NCBI GenBank assembly: GCA_964017065.1
Contig: OZ024788.1
Span: forward strand, 5,764,087 to 5,828,086
Reading direction: 5' to 3'
Source: Haliclona indistincta
Lineage: Eukaryota > Porifera > Demospongiae > Haplosclerida > Chalinidae
Length of the DNA stretch: 64,000 nt
Under the pieces are notes generated by a model, which searched no databases, was not told where the DNA came from, and worked only from the letters and a program-made list of their open reading frames with translations. The stretch's first letter is position 1, and each line of letters begins with the position of its first letter. Below are positions 1-20,555 of this stretch, in pieces. The position numbers and the translations under genes were made by a program.

Positions 1-1392
1 AAGACACATATCATGTTTAGCACAACAGAGCATGTCACTATACAGAGCACAAGTTAAGCTAGCAAATAATTATTTACAAGAAAAGCATACAGTGGAGCGA
101 GCCCCTCTAAGGCAGACACCATCTCAGAGAGTTTTAGTTAGCCGTTGAACGTCAACAGCTGGTACAATGATGTCACCACTTATCTTGTAACTTGTGTACA
201 CACAAGGCAATCTAGTCGTGTACGTATACAACACTGTAGTGCACACAGTATTTTGTAGGCACACGTAAAACACACAAAAGCAGAAACCTAAATGATGTGC
301 CTTTGAGCTAGCTTGTAACTAACGTGCAGGAAAGCTAGACGAGAGAAGCGAGAAGTCTTTGAAAACCATATGGGAAAACCAGGTGCCAAACTGGAAAATC
401 GAACGCGAGGCTAGGGTTATCGGCAGATAATGTGCTAATTTCTGACGTCAGCACTGCAGACGTTAGCCGTTGGTGCTAATAAACGTGTAACTAAAACTCT
501 CTGTTGTGTACAGACTCAGATGCAAGCTCTGAGGAAATATCAATTACATGTACTTGCTATAGTACAAAATTACACATCAAATGTTAGAAATTCAATTTCA
601 TTACGAATTGTAGTACCATATAAATTCAGGGACTAGAGTAAATAATCAGTTTACACTCGAGACATTCCTTCCCGAGTGCAATTCGATACAGTTGACAAGT
701 CATCAAGCACAACTTGATACTCTCTCGAGCACATAGCGACTACTGTTGACATTGTCGCATTCAGCACAAGGCAAACCTGCTGTGTATGCTCCTCATGTTA
801 GTAGCTTAGCAACAAGTCCATGTTAGTACATTGGTAAACATGTTGGTATAATGACTGGAATTCTCACATGATCGTGAGTCATCAAAATTAGCTTAAAATA
901 CACATTTACAACAAGTACTAGGCAAGCTAGTAGCATGTATATACAACCCCACCTCTGAAATGTGGACACTGTATTATAACGAAAATTTAGCATAAATACA
1001 GAATGCTTTACACGTGGAATCTGCATTTCAAGCCCTAAAATGCAGATTCCCAAGAGCAGGTCAATTTTTTAATCCAACAAGCCCGATTTGGGTTAGCCCA
1101 ATCCACTATATGAACTATCTAACCCTCAAACTAGTATTCAGATGAATCACATGAAAAATTTTGTGCTTTTTTTACAATGCACATGTTCTACAATAGTATG
1201 GTACACAGCAAGGTCTTCCTAATTTGGCTACCAACAGCTACTGTGAGTTCCAAGAAGTGAGTACATGTTCATTTGTGTGCAAAATGAGGAAATGAACTAT
1301 GACAACATTCACACAAAGGCTTATCATTCCAGGGAAGACAATAGGCCTTTGTCAATGTAGAAAATTAACTTTCAAGACACATTATTTGTTGT
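1..1392. other. non-coding 3' flank of the APAF1-like gene
   Basis: I see no convincing coding exon here. The short open frames lack splice-phase partners and look random. The stretch is AT-rich and lies downstream of the APAF1-like stop codon on the minus strand, so part of it may be 3' UTR. A fragment near 90-120 resembles the end of the MITE seen at 1393 and 6242. Confidence 0.5.
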
Positions 1393-1556
1393 ACAAGTAG
1401 AGTTGAACCCCACTTAGAGGACCTCTATAATGGACACTTCCCAAATATAACCCACATAGTGTATAATAAACCCCAGACCAGAGGACACCCTCTCTATAAT
1501 GAAGATTTTTGTTGCTCCCAATGGTCTCCGCCTTAGAGAGGTTCCACTGTATTATG
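1393..1556. mobile_element. short TIR element (MITE), copy 1
   Basis: About 164 bp with inverted ends. The right end reads, in reverse, ACAGTGGAACCTCTCTAAGG, and the left end is its imperfect complement. An inverted relative lies at 6242-6412. The ends resemble the widespread pogo/Tigger-type MITE termini (CAGTGGAACCTCTCTA); that family assignment comes from memory and is tentative. Confidence 0.6.
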
Positions 1557-1621
1557 AATTTTTACATTATCCCAAAGGCATTATACAGCACAACAGAGTT
1601 TTGGACAAGCAAAGTTAGGAG

Positions 1622-10376
<8,755 letters not shown>

Positions 10377-10579
10377 GATGACATCGAGAACGTTGTCAAC
10401 AATGGTTGGTGTGCTCTTATAAGGGCTCGATCAAGCCCCTCCTAATCACAAAAGCGCGGTGAATTCAAAAGTTTAAATTTGAACAAAATTTAATTTAAAG
10501 TTGTTACAAGTACAATGCAACTAGAATGATTGTATATGACGGATGAGGGTTAAAGTTGTCACAATGATGTATATTTAAC

Positions 10580-12793
10580 TTAAAACACATGAACAGTCTC
10601 GGCACTAGCAACGTACAAGAATCCATCGTCGTCCACAGCAATACCACACGGGTTGACCATGCTCAGCCCAATGCTGAAACACTCTATGAACTCACTGCTG
10701 ATGTGGAAAATCGAGATTCGATGATTCCCTGACTCGCAAACGTACATTTTGCCGAATCTGTCTATGGCGATGCCCGCCGGCCGATTCAGTTTTCCTTTCT
10801 GTTGTCCAGGGCTGCCGATCTTTCCCCTGAAGGAGCCGCTTGTGGTGAAGATCTGAACACAGTGTTGTTTGGTGTCAGTCACATAGATAAAGCCGTACTG
10901 ATCGAAGGCAACGTCCCATGGATCTTGCAGCTGGCCGAGTCCATACCCACCTGAACCAAATGAATCAATGAACTCAAGATTCTGAGAGAGAATCACGACA
11001 CGGTTGTTGCCCCTGTCGACCACATATATGTTGCCATCGGGACCAATCTTGACACTGCTTGGGCTGTTTAGATGAGTATTCTTCACTTTGTCACCAGTAT
11101 ACTCACCAAGAAATCCTCCCTCAGCTGTATCAAACTTTTGCACACGATCATTCTTGCTATCAGCAACATAGATGCAGCCAAGTTCATCCACAGCAACTCC
11201 TGTTGGGTGGTTAAACTGACCCAAATCTTTGCCAAACTCTCCGATGGAAATTAGCTTCTTTGTCTTTCTGCCGTACACAGTGACAGTGTGACAATTCTCT
11301 TCACAGACAATGATCTGATTCTTGCTGTTGACTGTCAAACCCTTAGGGCCTTGTAGCTTGGAGATTGTCTTGACTGGCTGCTGAAGCTGGGCTCCATTTG
11401 GTTGAACAAAGAAGGAGTAAGGACTTCCTGAGACATGACGTTTGCCAACCTTTACGTGAACTGCGTACCGCCCTCTGTCGGAGAAAGAGCACTGCATTTT
11501 TGCAAAACCACAACTGCTTACAGCAACTGTGGCAGGGCATAAAGAGCCGTCCCTGAGTGACTGAATTTCTGCTTGAATTTCTTCCATTGGGTTGTTGCAG
11601 GTCTTGTAAAAAGCAGACGATAGAGCAATAAAGAATGAAATGACCTCGCCCACGTGGAAAGAACCTGTTTGTGTCTTGTCAGCACTGCAGTAAAGAATAC
11701 TACCATCACTTATAGCACCCGCATTCTCTAATGGAGCGAGCAGAGACTTCCTGAAGGTATAGTGCACCTCTGGGTCTTCTACTGGAGTGAGGTCAAGCTT
11801 TGAAAATTCATCGTTGAGCTCAGAAATACGCTGTTGCATCTGCTTCTCGAGCAGAAAGAACTCGGTCACATGATTAGCATCAGTGGTCTGACTGACAAAC
11901 GTGATGCAAGTTGACATCTTGTGCATGATACGCTCAAACAGCTGTTTCTGTTGGTCGAGCATTGTTACCTTGTCTTCGATGCGTTCTTTATGCTGATTTC
12001 GAAGGTACTCTTTTCGATCAGCAAGGATATTCTGTAGTTGATCAAAACTTTCGTTGAGCTGTTGCTCAACTGTTTTCCCCTGAGCTGAAAACTTCTCTGA
12101 GATACCTTCGATGACTTGGATTGCTGTGTGTAGTTGGACTGGAAGATGGTTGATGGAGTCCAAACTCTCGGTCATGTCCTTTTTGTGTTTCCTGACGGAC
12201 TCATCAGCGTGCTCATATTTGTGGTCGCGATGACCTTTGAGAATGCATTCATGGCAGATTAGGTACTCACATGTGCCGCAGTAAATCAAGCTTTGCTTGT
12301 TGTGCATTGGGCAGATCTCCTTAGCCGATGGAACGGGTGTGTATTTAGCGTAATCTCCTTTTAGCTCAGTGAGTCGAAGTGTCTTGTGGTTTTGTAGCTC
12401 GGGCCAGCTGAGATGCACTTGGGTGCAAATCTCACAAATGAACTTCTCGCAATCGACACAGAACCCAGTTGCTTTGGCTTTACGACTTGAACATTTTTCA
12501 CAGTTAACTGGAAGAGTGCCCAAAACTTTCTGCATAAATTTGTGACTCTCTATTTGCCTGATGATCTTGAAGGCATTCGGAAGATCGCTTAAATCTTGAT
12601 TTGCATGTGTGATCACTTTTCGACAATCCGGGCAAGTTAACTCCAACTTGTTGTCTTCTGTTTTTGTAGCAAGCTCTTGGAGGCAAGCAAGGCAAAACGA
12701 ATGGAGGCAGGGCAGAGTCTTGGGGTTCAAATAGTGCTTCTTACAGCAGCCACAAGTTATCTGAGCTTTTTCATCCATGGTTGCTTCAGCCAT
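10580..12793 (-). CDS. TRIM-NHL protein (RING E3 ubiquitin ligase, TRIM2/3/71-like)
   Basis: Intronless, 737 codons. RING near residues 14-57 (C14-x2-C17, PCLHSFC at 28-34, a final CPDC). B-box 1 near 98-140 and B-box 2 near 159-198 (CPMH...CGTC...CHEC...H). A long coiled coil follows to about 345, then a filamin-type Ig domain at about 370-470 (CSFSDRGRYAVHV, SPYSFFV), then five to six NHL repeats to the C-terminus with GIAVD/GxIYVAD signatures. By family the RING transfers ubiquitin and the NHL propeller binds RNA or protein targets. It lies about 200 bp upstream of the APAF1-like start on the same strand; co-transcription is not shown. I chose the first Met; two Mets lie within six residues. 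Whether it is TRIM2, TRIM3 or TRIM71 cannot be decided here. Confidence 0.93.
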   Translation of the reverse strand: MAEATMDEKAQITCGCCKKHYLNPKTLPCLHSFCLACLQELATKTEDNKLELTCPDCRKVITHANQDLSDLPNAFKIIRQIESHKFMQKVLGTLPVNCEKCSSRKAKATGFCVDCEKFICEICTQVHLSWPELQNHKTLRLTELKGDYAKYTPVPSAKEICPMHNKQSLIYCGTCEYLICHECILKGHRDHKYEHADESVRKHKKDMTESLDSINHLPVQLHTAIQVIEGISEKFSAQGKTVEQQLNESFDQLQNILADRKEYLRNQHKERIEDKVTMLDQQKQLFERIMHKMSTCITFVSQTTDANHVTEFFLLEKQMQQRISELNDEFSKLDLTPVEDPEVHYTFRKSLLAPLENAGAISDGSILYCSADKTQTGSFHVGEVISFFIALSSAFYKTCNNPMEEIQAEIQSLRDGSLCPATVAVSSCGFAKMQCSFSDRGRYAVHVKVGKRHVSGSPYSFFVQPNGAQLQQPVKTISKLQGPKGLTVNSKNQIIVCEENCHTVTVYGRKTKKLISIGEFGKDLGQFNHPTGVAVDELGCIYVADSKNDRVQKFDTAEGGFLGEYTGDKVKNTHLNSPSSVKIGPDGNIYVVDRGNNRVVILSQNLEFIDSFGSGGYGLGQLQDPWDVAFDQYGFIYVTDTKQHCVQIFTTSGSFRGKIGSPGQQKGKLNRPAGIAIDRFGKMYVCESGNHRISIFHISSEFIECFSIGLSMVNPCGIAVDDDGFLYVASAETVHVF

Positions 12794-14185
12794 TGTGAAT
12801 GGAGGTGATGGTGAATGAATGAGACTACGAGACGCCAGTACTAACTCTTTGTGACCGGATGATTAGTCAGTAAACTGGAGGAGTTGAGTGTTAGTCTGTG
12901 ACCAATAACAGCTCTGCAGAGACGAGTGGGAGTCTTGAATGAGGTAGTGTAAAATTAGAAGTGTCCGGTCTTATAAAGTCATTACCAGGAAGGCTGCACC
13001 ATGCACCAGTCTGGAGTAGGAGGGTAAAGGAATATCTATAATATACAGAATGTCTCTATGTTGCTATGCATACTCTCAGTGTGAGTTATGTATGTGTGGG
13101 CTGTTGCAGGCATTGGGTCCCACGTTCTAGTCTAATTAAACAAAATGTTAACATGAGTAAATACCTTCTGCAATGCATCCATGCATCTTAATTAAATCAA
13201 TTATAACACTGTACTATAACAACTTAAGATATGTAGTTAGGAACATGATGCACAAACTAGCTAGCTAGCTGAGAGAAATCCATTGAGCTATGGTCCATTA
13301 GTCATCCATGAACAACGTTTATTGAACAGCTGCTGCTCTTTAACGCTATGTAAATCACTATTAGCAAAGTACCTATAGCAACATGCGCAGTTTAACAAGC
13401 TTTGCACTTTAAACTCTATGACATGAGCACTGCCATAGAGTCTTGCTAGTTGCCTGGTGACTAAAATAGTAAATCATTGTCACTATGCTGGTATGAATGG
13501 AGGTGTAACCAGAGCTGTGAAAACTTCTACAGACTACGGACACATACCCCACACTAGTGGTAATCGGAAGTGCTATGTAAACCTACAACATTGATGTGGA
13601 AATACCGTGGATTCTTCATGACTCTTTGACACAGAGATCATGCAATGCAGCTTAGATGCAAGTTACTGCTAGGAGAGCATGCAATGGCTGCTATTAGACG
13701 TCTAAATACGCATTTACAGCAGAGAGAGCATGCAGTTAGCAGCTCAATGTGGGATTAACACTAGATACCAACTCCTGAAGAGGTGTGCAAACACAATGTA
13801 CTGCATCATTTATGATTGCAGCAACGTACCAATAGTCAGCAGTATTTGCACATTGGTAAAAGCTACACCGTGTCCTAGCTTTACAAAATAATGCACTAGG
13901 CCTTGATTTGGGCATAGTCACCAAAATGCAAAATACTGGCTCTTGTGATCGATTCTAGCTAACTTTTAACTCACCAGCTATTGCTTCTTTCTTCTGTCGT
14001 TGAAATCAAACACTGCTGACACGTATTCTCCGCGATCAGAAATGATCACAGAGCTGTGTTTTCTGCTATAAAAACGCTCCAAACAACGATGAATCTCGTT
14101 TAGTCAGAGCCGTATTCTAGACACGCCTCCTTGCGCCGGAACGAGTCCTTGAGGTGCGATCTCAGAAGCCCGCTTCTTTCGAATC
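12794..14185. other. intergenic region between divergent TRIM-NHL and CCDC34-like genes
   Basis: About 1.4 kb with no supported exon. It must contain the promoters of the minus-strand TRIM-NHL and plus-strand CCDC34-like genes. I see no clear TATA box or other motif. The small open frames look random. Confidence 0.5.
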
Positions 14186-16634
14186 ATGGACTTTTCTGTC
14201 GACTCTCTCGATCTACCAGCCGTAGAAGAGCTCCTGAAGACGCCAGAGAAGCAATCGCGTGAGTTTGTTTTGCAAAAAGACGAAACCAGCTGACACGAGT
14301 GTAGAGAGCGCTCGGCATGAGACTGTTTTGAGGCTTTCTTGTTTACATTCTGCGGATTAGAAGGAATTTGGTTTAGAATAGCAAAACCGGCTGTATTGAA
14401 TGTTGAGCCACGCGCCACAGGCACTCCGACGCAGCACTGGGAATATGCATTTCTAACGAGAATTAAATTCTGTACCTCATGATGCAGAGACAACTGCTAA
14501 GTTTGTTGTGTCTTCATTACAGAGGCGTTTATGGAGATAATGCTCCTACCCTGCTCCTACCTTCAAATTTTTCTCTCTCTTGTAGCTGAAAATCATGGTC
14601 CACCTATCAGAGAAACGAGTGTGACTAGAGGAGTGAGTGGTGCTCATGAGCTGTGTAGCAGTCCGACGGACAGTTTGACCAGCACACCAGAACCAAACCA
14701 GAGACCACAATCAGACAGAATAGATGGTAAGATTCAAAATTTTACTGACATTGGGTGGGACTGAATCAAGCACTGTATAACTGTATAGCTTGATTTGTAT
14801 GTAAGAAAGCTTTATGTAAAATTCTAGTTTCTCCCACACTAGCCTTGTACCCAGAAGGCACATGGATAACACTCAGTGCATTTCCTGGGAAGATTCATAC
14901 ACTTATAATAATGTCTCTGTGGATATTATAATTATTCCGAACTTTCACAAAACTGACACTTGTCTACAATGTGCATTTGGCTGATTCATGTTCTGCGCTA
15001 CTGGTAAACTTTTAGTTACGGATAGCCCCACATTTTTTTTTGTTATTTGTCTTTCGTGTGCATGTCATGCTGCTGTGTGTGGTGGATTGTCTAGTGTTTG
15101 ATACTTAGCTAATGTAACATTCACAATGCAGTCAGCAGTCTCTCTCCTTGGGAGAAGTGGATGGTAGACAAAATGAGGCAAGAAAGAGAACAAAGAAGAC
15201 TCTCTCAAACAAAGAAGGTACTTTGTTATGTTTGTCATAGGCACGTAAGATAGAGCTTTATAAATAGCGTGATAAGATATTTTTGAGCACTGAACCAGGA
15301 GCTTATTAGTCTACAACCGTAGAACATCAGAAAATAAATGGACTGATATTGTATGTGCAAGAATAAAACTGCCATAGACTAGTAGAGCGTACGTTATTCG
15401 AGGTTGTATGTCATTAGGAAAATGCTGACCTGCTGTCAATGAGCTATTTGATATTGTATGCTCCTTGGTATTATAAGCTCCTGTGGTACCATGTACATTA
15501 TTACCCTGGGCGCATAGGCACCCGAGGGTTAAGCGTTTGGCTTCATCCGTATTATGTATGTATAATGTGTGTACAAAAAACACGGCAGTTTACTGCCTTA
15601 CTGGTCGAAGATTGTCATGAAATAGCTCTGGTCGTAGAATATTTATTCTTTGAAAGATGCCTGCGAAGTCAAGAAAATCTGCTGTCGCGTGCTATGGCCA
15701 TGTATTCTTATCAGCAACATCGCCGATTAGAACATTCCGAAGTGGGTGTCCCACAATTGTGAGACTGAGCGAACACGTACGTTCAACGCGTGCTGGTATG
15801 TGTACCATGAACTCTTTACACCGAAGTCACTAAGCATTCACATCAATTTCTGCACATTTGCATAGCGCACAGGGTATGTGTTTCATTGAACTCTTGTGTT
15901 GTAAAGTGTGGTAGTGATCTCATTGTAAATTTGTGTGTGCAAAGCACCTCTGGTAAATCCTTTATTCATAACCACATAATGAGATTCACGAGCATGAATT
16001 TGAGTTTAGAAAAATTTGTTACTTCACAGCATGAAGAGCTAAAGAGCAGGCGTGACGAGAGACGGAAGTCAGCAGAGAAGAGAAAGAAAGCAGAAAAGGT
16101 ATTCACTGAGTGGAACCAGACCAAGGCTGAAGAGGAGCAACTGAAGAAGAAGCAGTCCAGACTGACAGCTGAACAACTGGCAGCTGCTGAAGTTGAGGTA
16201 ATGGAATAATGATCACAAACTCATTTTTTCTTGTGTTGCATTGTAGAAGCAAAAGGCAGCTGCTGAAAAAGCAAAGCAGAAATACAAACAGTGGTACAAT
16301 CAGAAACAAGCAGAGAAACAAATACGGGAGCAAAAAGAAGCTGAAGAGAGAAAGTTTAAGGTTTTGAAGACTGTTTTTAGTTTGACAGCAGTTGCATTGT
16401 GCATGCCTTTTCCAGGAAGAGAGGGAGAAAGAGAGGGTGGAGCTAGCTAATCAGTCATATCAGCGATGGCAACAGAGGGCAAGGGAGAGAGAGACAGGAG
16501 CGAGGAGATCCTGCTGGTGGAGAGAAGGGGATGATGCACGATATGACCACCCTCAAAAATGGGTGGGACCACTTGATGAAGAGGAAGATGACAGAATTAG
16601 ACCAAATATCACATTCAGAGTGCATTCACACTAA
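14186..16634 (+). CDS. CCDC34: coiled-coil protein, CCDC34-like
   Basis: Six exons join in phase to 266 residues: 14186-14258, 14586-14726, 15132-15217, 16030-16197, 16247-16360, 16416-16634. The N-terminal 70 residues are low in structure. Exon 3 has LSPWEKWMVDKMRQERE, matching the SPWEEW signature of CCDC34. Exons 4-6 form a Lys/Glu-rich coiled coil with repeated Trp-containing motifs (FTEWNQ, YKQWYNQKQ, YQRWQQRA), as in the CCDC34 family. The C-terminus has the pattern KWVGPLDEEED and lacks the vertebrate proline-rich tail. CCDC34 is linked to sperm flagella in mammals; the role here is inference. Exons 5-6 have a second copy at 24213-24588. The third intron carries a hairpin repeat. Family call good, orthology moderately sure. 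Confidence 0.8.
15495..15905 (+). mobile_element. ATTA-hairpin repeat, copy in CCDC34-like intron
   Basis: Begins ATTACCCTGGGCGCATAGG and returns with CCGAGGGTTA, a short hairpin, then GCGTTTG, a TATGTATG run and an AAAAAACACGGC block as at 5515-5930. It ends at a GGTATGTGTTTCATTGAACT block. A relative of the larger hairpin elements at 39.5-54.9 kb. Confidence 0.55.
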
Positions 16635-16679
16635 TATTATAATAATAGGTTAGACGATGGATTCGAGGTGTCTATGGCA

Positions 16680-16776
16680 TGTACATGTACATCTGTAGAT
16701 CACCCCGGAGACCAATGTTCCCGAGCGCGTAGTAAGTCAGCGCACTGGTATGTGTTCATTAGAACTCTAGTAGACA
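16680..16776 (+). repeat. terminal fragment of hairpin repeat
   Basis: Carries the same terminal block (GGTATGTGTTCATTAGAACT then CTAG) as the copies at 5930 and 15900. It lies in the 235-bp gap between the CCDC34-like stop and the ASTE1-like start, so it may overlap the ASTE1 promoter. An open frame runs through it into ASTE1 from 16668, but I do not count it as coding. Confidence 0.5.
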
Positions 16777-16868
16777 CGCCCTGCAGGCTACTCATACAAG
16801 ACTGTGTGGGGCAGGAGCGTGCTGCGAGGGTTTCATGTACTGGAGTGCTAGCGAGTTTGGCGAGCTCA

Positions 16869-18722
16869 ATGGGTATTCATGGCTTGACGACTTTTATGGA
16901 GGATCAATTCTCTGGCTGGGAACGTAAACAGGTGAACGGGCAGCTTGTTTTTGACGGGTACAGTGTGTGCCACTGGATACATGAGGATAATGATAGCCAA
17001 GTCTCGTGGAGCCACGGGGGCCAATATGGTCAGTTTCGTATAAAAACTCTTGATTTCATAGATCGACTACTGCATAGTGGTATCTCTCCTGTGTTTGTGT
17101 TTGATGGCATAGATTACAAACAGCAGAAGACAGAAGAGGTCTTCAAGCGTCGCAAAGATAGGACAGCTTGTATTCGTGAAAGCTTGACAGGATCTGCAAA
17201 GAAGCGGCCGTATGGTGTACGCATTTTACCCCTGCTTGCAAAAGAGGTATTTCAAGATGCTCTTGATGATAAGAATATTCCTTGCTTTTATTTTGACGGT
17301 GAAGCTGACCCCGACGCTGTAGCACTAGCTAACCGCTATGGCTGTTCTGTAGTCTCAAGTGACTCCGATTTTTACATGTTCAACCTAAAGGGAGGCTACA
17401 TTCCACTGTCTCACTTCCACTGGACCTCCAAACCAATTGAAGCTGATGTCTATTATACACACCACTTTTCAAGAGTTTTAAAGTTGGCTCCAGACCTCTG
17501 CTTAGCTGTTCCTGCAATTTTGGGAACTGACTTCATAAAACGTTTGAAGTACAGCCCATTTAAGGATGAAATCAAGGGTGGTCAAGAAGGAAACATGACT
17601 GCCGGGGTAGTGATAGAGTACCTGTCCAGGTTTCAATCTCTTGGTGATCTGTTATGTCATATGGATAGACTGCAAGTGCAAGGGTCACACACATATAGCT
17701 ACCGTAACCGTCTTGAGTCGAACTACAAAAAAGCTATTAAGTTTTACTCTGTCACTCATTCAGTTGAAGAGGACAAGCTGAAAGCAGAAACTGAGCTACG
17801 ATTTCCTGATTCCGCTCATCTGCCCAACTGTGTGTTGAACCAGTATCGAGTTGGAAAGTTTGCTCGAAGTCTTGTAGAAACTATGGTTCTTCGTAGTAAT
17901 TTTCTTCGTATCGTGCCTGATGACCCACGCAGAGAAACCGCACAGTATTGCAGTCGTCCCATTCGCCAGGCAATATATGGGATTCTAGAGAACGTGGATA
18001 CACATGTTGAAGAGACTGTGCGTCATCAATCGGACTTAGTCAAAGAGTCTGTTAGCAGAGTGTTTGTGGTTGGAGATATACAGCTTCCTAATATTCATTA
18101 TGTCGAGCGCCAAGGTATCGAAGAGAGAGAGTCTGTCTTACATGCTGTTCTTGGTGGTGGTCTGTTAGCTCGTGTAGAGAGGAAATGGCAGCTTGTAGTA
18201 GCAGCTAGTTGCTTTTGGGTCAGGGTGGTGAAACCATCACTTTCACAGATTAAAGCACTTGTTTTAAATTTTGTCAAATGTTTTCATGGTCAGTACAGCC
18301 CTCCTAGTAGCTTCCGACACAATCGTCCATCATCTGAATGGTTGGAATCTTTCCATTGTTTTGCTCAATGGCAATGTGTCTACTTGGATGCAATGAAGCT
18401 CAATAATGCTCTTTTGAATCCTTTGTTCAGTATCTCGCCAGCGTTTCTTTTTGATGGTGAGAAGGTGATGCACTATGCGCTCAGCAGTAATCTGGATCGC
18501 ATTGTCCAAAGAGAACTAAGTGCTCCACGACAGAAGGGATTGTATGATAGTCTACTTTCAGCCATATCAGCTGATTGTCCAGAATCAGTGAAGAAGAAGC
18601 CACAAGCAGCAAAGTCAAGGTCTACTAAACCATGTGGGCCTGCTGCTTATTCAAGTGTTGCTGTTGTTAATCGATTTGCTCTCCTCGCTGTAGACGACAG
18701 TGAGTCTGAAACTGATGACTAG
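16869..18722 (+). CDS. ASTE1: asteroid-like protein with N-terminal XPG/PIN-type nuclease fold
   Basis: Intronless, 617 residues, starting at MGIHGLTTFMED, the canonical asteroid/FEN N-terminus in which the second residue is Gly. This is why I reject the 67 upstream in-frame codons. Acidic motifs expected of an XPG-N/I fold are present: LVFDGYS near 31, FVFDGID near 80, YFDGEADPDAVALA near 140 and VVSSDSDFYMF near 160. The rest is the asteroid-type helical C-terminal region, ending in a basic then Ser/Asp/Glu-rich tail. By family it acts on DNA ends (human ASTE1 trims 3' overhangs in end joining). Whether this copy keeps every catalytic acid needs alignment. The reading frame is intact and follows CCDC34 on the same strand. 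Confidence 0.88.
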   Translation: MGIHGLTTFMEDQFSGWERKQVNGQLVFDGYSVCHWIHEDNDSQVSWSHGGQYGQFRIKTLDFIDRLLHSGISPVFVFDGIDYKQQKTEEVFKRRKDRTACIRESLTGSAKKRPYGVRILPLLAKEVFQDALDDKNIPCFYFDGEADPDAVALANRYGCSVVSSDSDFYMFNLKGGYIPLSHFHWTSKPIEADVYYTHHFSRVLKLAPDLCLAVPAILGTDFIKRLKYSPFKDEIKGGQEGNMTAGVVIEYLSRFQSLGDLLCHMDRLQVQGSHTYSYRNRLESNYKKAIKFYSVTHSVEEDKLKAETELRFPDSAHLPNCVLNQYRVGKFARSLVETMVLRSNFLRIVPDDPRRETAQYCSRPIRQAIYGILENVDTHVEETVRHQSDLVKESVSRVFVVGDIQLPNIHYVERQGIEERESVLHAVLGGGLLARVERKWQLVVAASCFWVRVVKPSLSQIKALVLNFVKCFHGQYSPPSSFRHNRPSSEWLESFHCFAQWQCVYLDAMKLNNALLNPLFSISPAFLFDGEKVMHYALSSNLDRIVQRELSAPRQKGLYDSLLSAISADCPESVKKKPQAAKSRSTKPCGPAAYSSVAVVNRFALLAVDDSESETDD

Positions 18723-18987
18723 TGTTTGCAACTACAATTATTATATAATTTATAATTTTGTATTCTTTATACAAAAATGTACATGGTTCCAAAAGTAATA
18801 ATTGCGCGCGCGTCGCGCTGGGCTACGTAAAGCCTAGTTCACAATGAGTCGCAATGACTGTGCCGCGACGCGACGCGAGAAATAGAACCAGGTTCTATCC
18901 ACGCGTCGCGTCACGCGGCAGAAAAAAAAACATGCGTTTCGCCGCGCCGCGCCGCTTCGCTTTGCGACGTATTGTGAACGATTTGCC

Positions 18988-20522
18988 GGTACGGGCTCAA
19001 ATGCGGACCGGACCGGACCGCGCGGACCAGCTCACGTGATCATTAGCCGTTCGACAGCCTGCTGAGCTGAGCTGACGGCCGGTCGTATTGCAGAGCGGAC
19101 GATACGTCATGTGATGGCAGTTCGTGTTCTGCTGCTTGCATGCTTACATGGTTCTGCTGCTTGCGTGCTTGCTGAGTTCTGCTGCTTGCATGCTTCCATG
19201 GTTCTGCTGCTTGCATGCTTACTGAGTTCTGCTGCTTGCATGCTTCCATGACTGTTTTGATGCTTCCATAGATCTACTGCATGCATTATACGTGCTGTCA
19301 TAATTATTATGCATCTGCTAATTGCATGCTAGCATACATGCTATTACACCGAGGCATCTGCATCTTTCAGTGTGGTGCTATTTTTTTATTTTTTTCCACT
19401 GACTTTACTGTTTACCAGAAATGTAATCTGTCTTTGTTTCACTGGTTGGCCTTTGTATTAGCTTTTGCTAGTTGTCACACCTGCCTTTGGCAAAGATTAA
19501 AAAAATGCCAAACTGAGCTAATGATACAAGTAAGCATAAGTCAAATAAGTAACACAGGAGTGCAGACACTTAATTCAGCAGATCTCAACATATGTTCTCC
19601 AAGTGTAGTTTTTCTTCATTCTGTCAACATGTTTCACTACAGTATAGATGGGTGGCACAATGGAACGAAAAGTCTGGGGTTCTTCTCAATAATTAACATC
19701 CACGATCAATGAATGCTCTTACAGATTGGTGATTTTCTTCTGTTCATACATGCACCAAGATGAAATAGAAACTTTAAAACAGGCAGTTGCCATCACCAAT
19801 ATTATAATAGCATGCCTGCAACGTGAATGGTCATGCAGAAAGTTGTCCACTGCACATGAGCTTAGAATGTGAGTGTGGACTGCAACAGATAGTGAGCTCA
19901 GTGTAGCTGCTGCACTGTTAAGACCAGATGATCTTTGGCACATGAGCAGCCTGAGACTGCATCTGTAAGTGCATGTACATTCTATAATGAATAAGTTGAA
20001 CTGCATGTGCAGTTATTTAATATTTATACCTGCTGTAATTGACCAGTACACTTTCTCTTCATGCACCCTTTCTTCAGTCTTTCTACCAGGACCACCGAAT
20101 CTTCTCATGGCCTTGCAATTACTACACATCCATGGGTGTAAGCAGCCCTGGCACAGCAAGCACCATCCTCCCAAATTTAGTATAATTACAAGTTGCTCCA
20201 TGAATACAGATGCAGGTTTATTTACGCTGCTTACCAGTACTGTTGCTTTAATTTGTGCTGTAACACTGTCACTTAGTGTTGCTATACTGCTGCCTTGTGT
20301 TGCAACAGCACTGCTACAGTACCTGGCTTGTTGAATATCTACTTCAGAAGCTGCATGTACACTTATTGAAACTGTGATGTCATCATGGTCCTCAGCATGC
20401 AGTAGCTTAAAAATTGCAGCACGGCTAGGCGCGCTATGAGCAAACTTTGCCGCGCGCCGCTGGGTAATGATCACGTGAGCTGGTCCGCGCGGTCCGGTCC
20501 GGTCCGCATTTGAGCCCGTACC
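18988..20522. mobile_element. TIR transposon with 9-bp target duplication (Mutator-like size)
   Basis: About 60-bp near-perfect TIRs start GGTACGGGCTCAAATGCGG. Both sides carry the 9-bp direct repeat CGATTTGCC (18979-18987 and 20523-20531). A 9-bp duplication is typical of Mutator-like elements; that class is inferred from the TSD only. I see no transposase, so it is non-autonomous. It contains the minisatellite at 19126-19255. Confidence 0.75.
19126..19255. repeat. minisatellite, about 28-bp unit x 5
   Basis: Tandem units of the form TTCTGCTGCTTGCATGCTT plus a variable ACATGG/GCTGAG/CCATGG tail. It lies inside the 9-bp-TSD transposon. Unit lengths of 26-30 bp with no unique spacers rule out a CRISPR array. 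Confidence 0.85.
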
Positions 20523-20555
20523 CGATTTGCCGCGTCGCGAGGGTCGCGTCGCTAA

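Noticed and set aside
14104..14493. 129-residue minus-strand frame over CCDC34 exon 1
   Set aside because: It is the shadow of exon 1 and its intron; no splice partner or known motif.
16668..16868. 67-codon N-terminal extension of ASTE1
   Set aside because: It reads through a dispersed repeat, and the family always starts at MGI(H/Q)GL.
19126..19255. CRISPR-like repeat with about 28-bp period
   Set aside because: Units are directly contiguous without unique spacers, inside a eukaryotic transposon.
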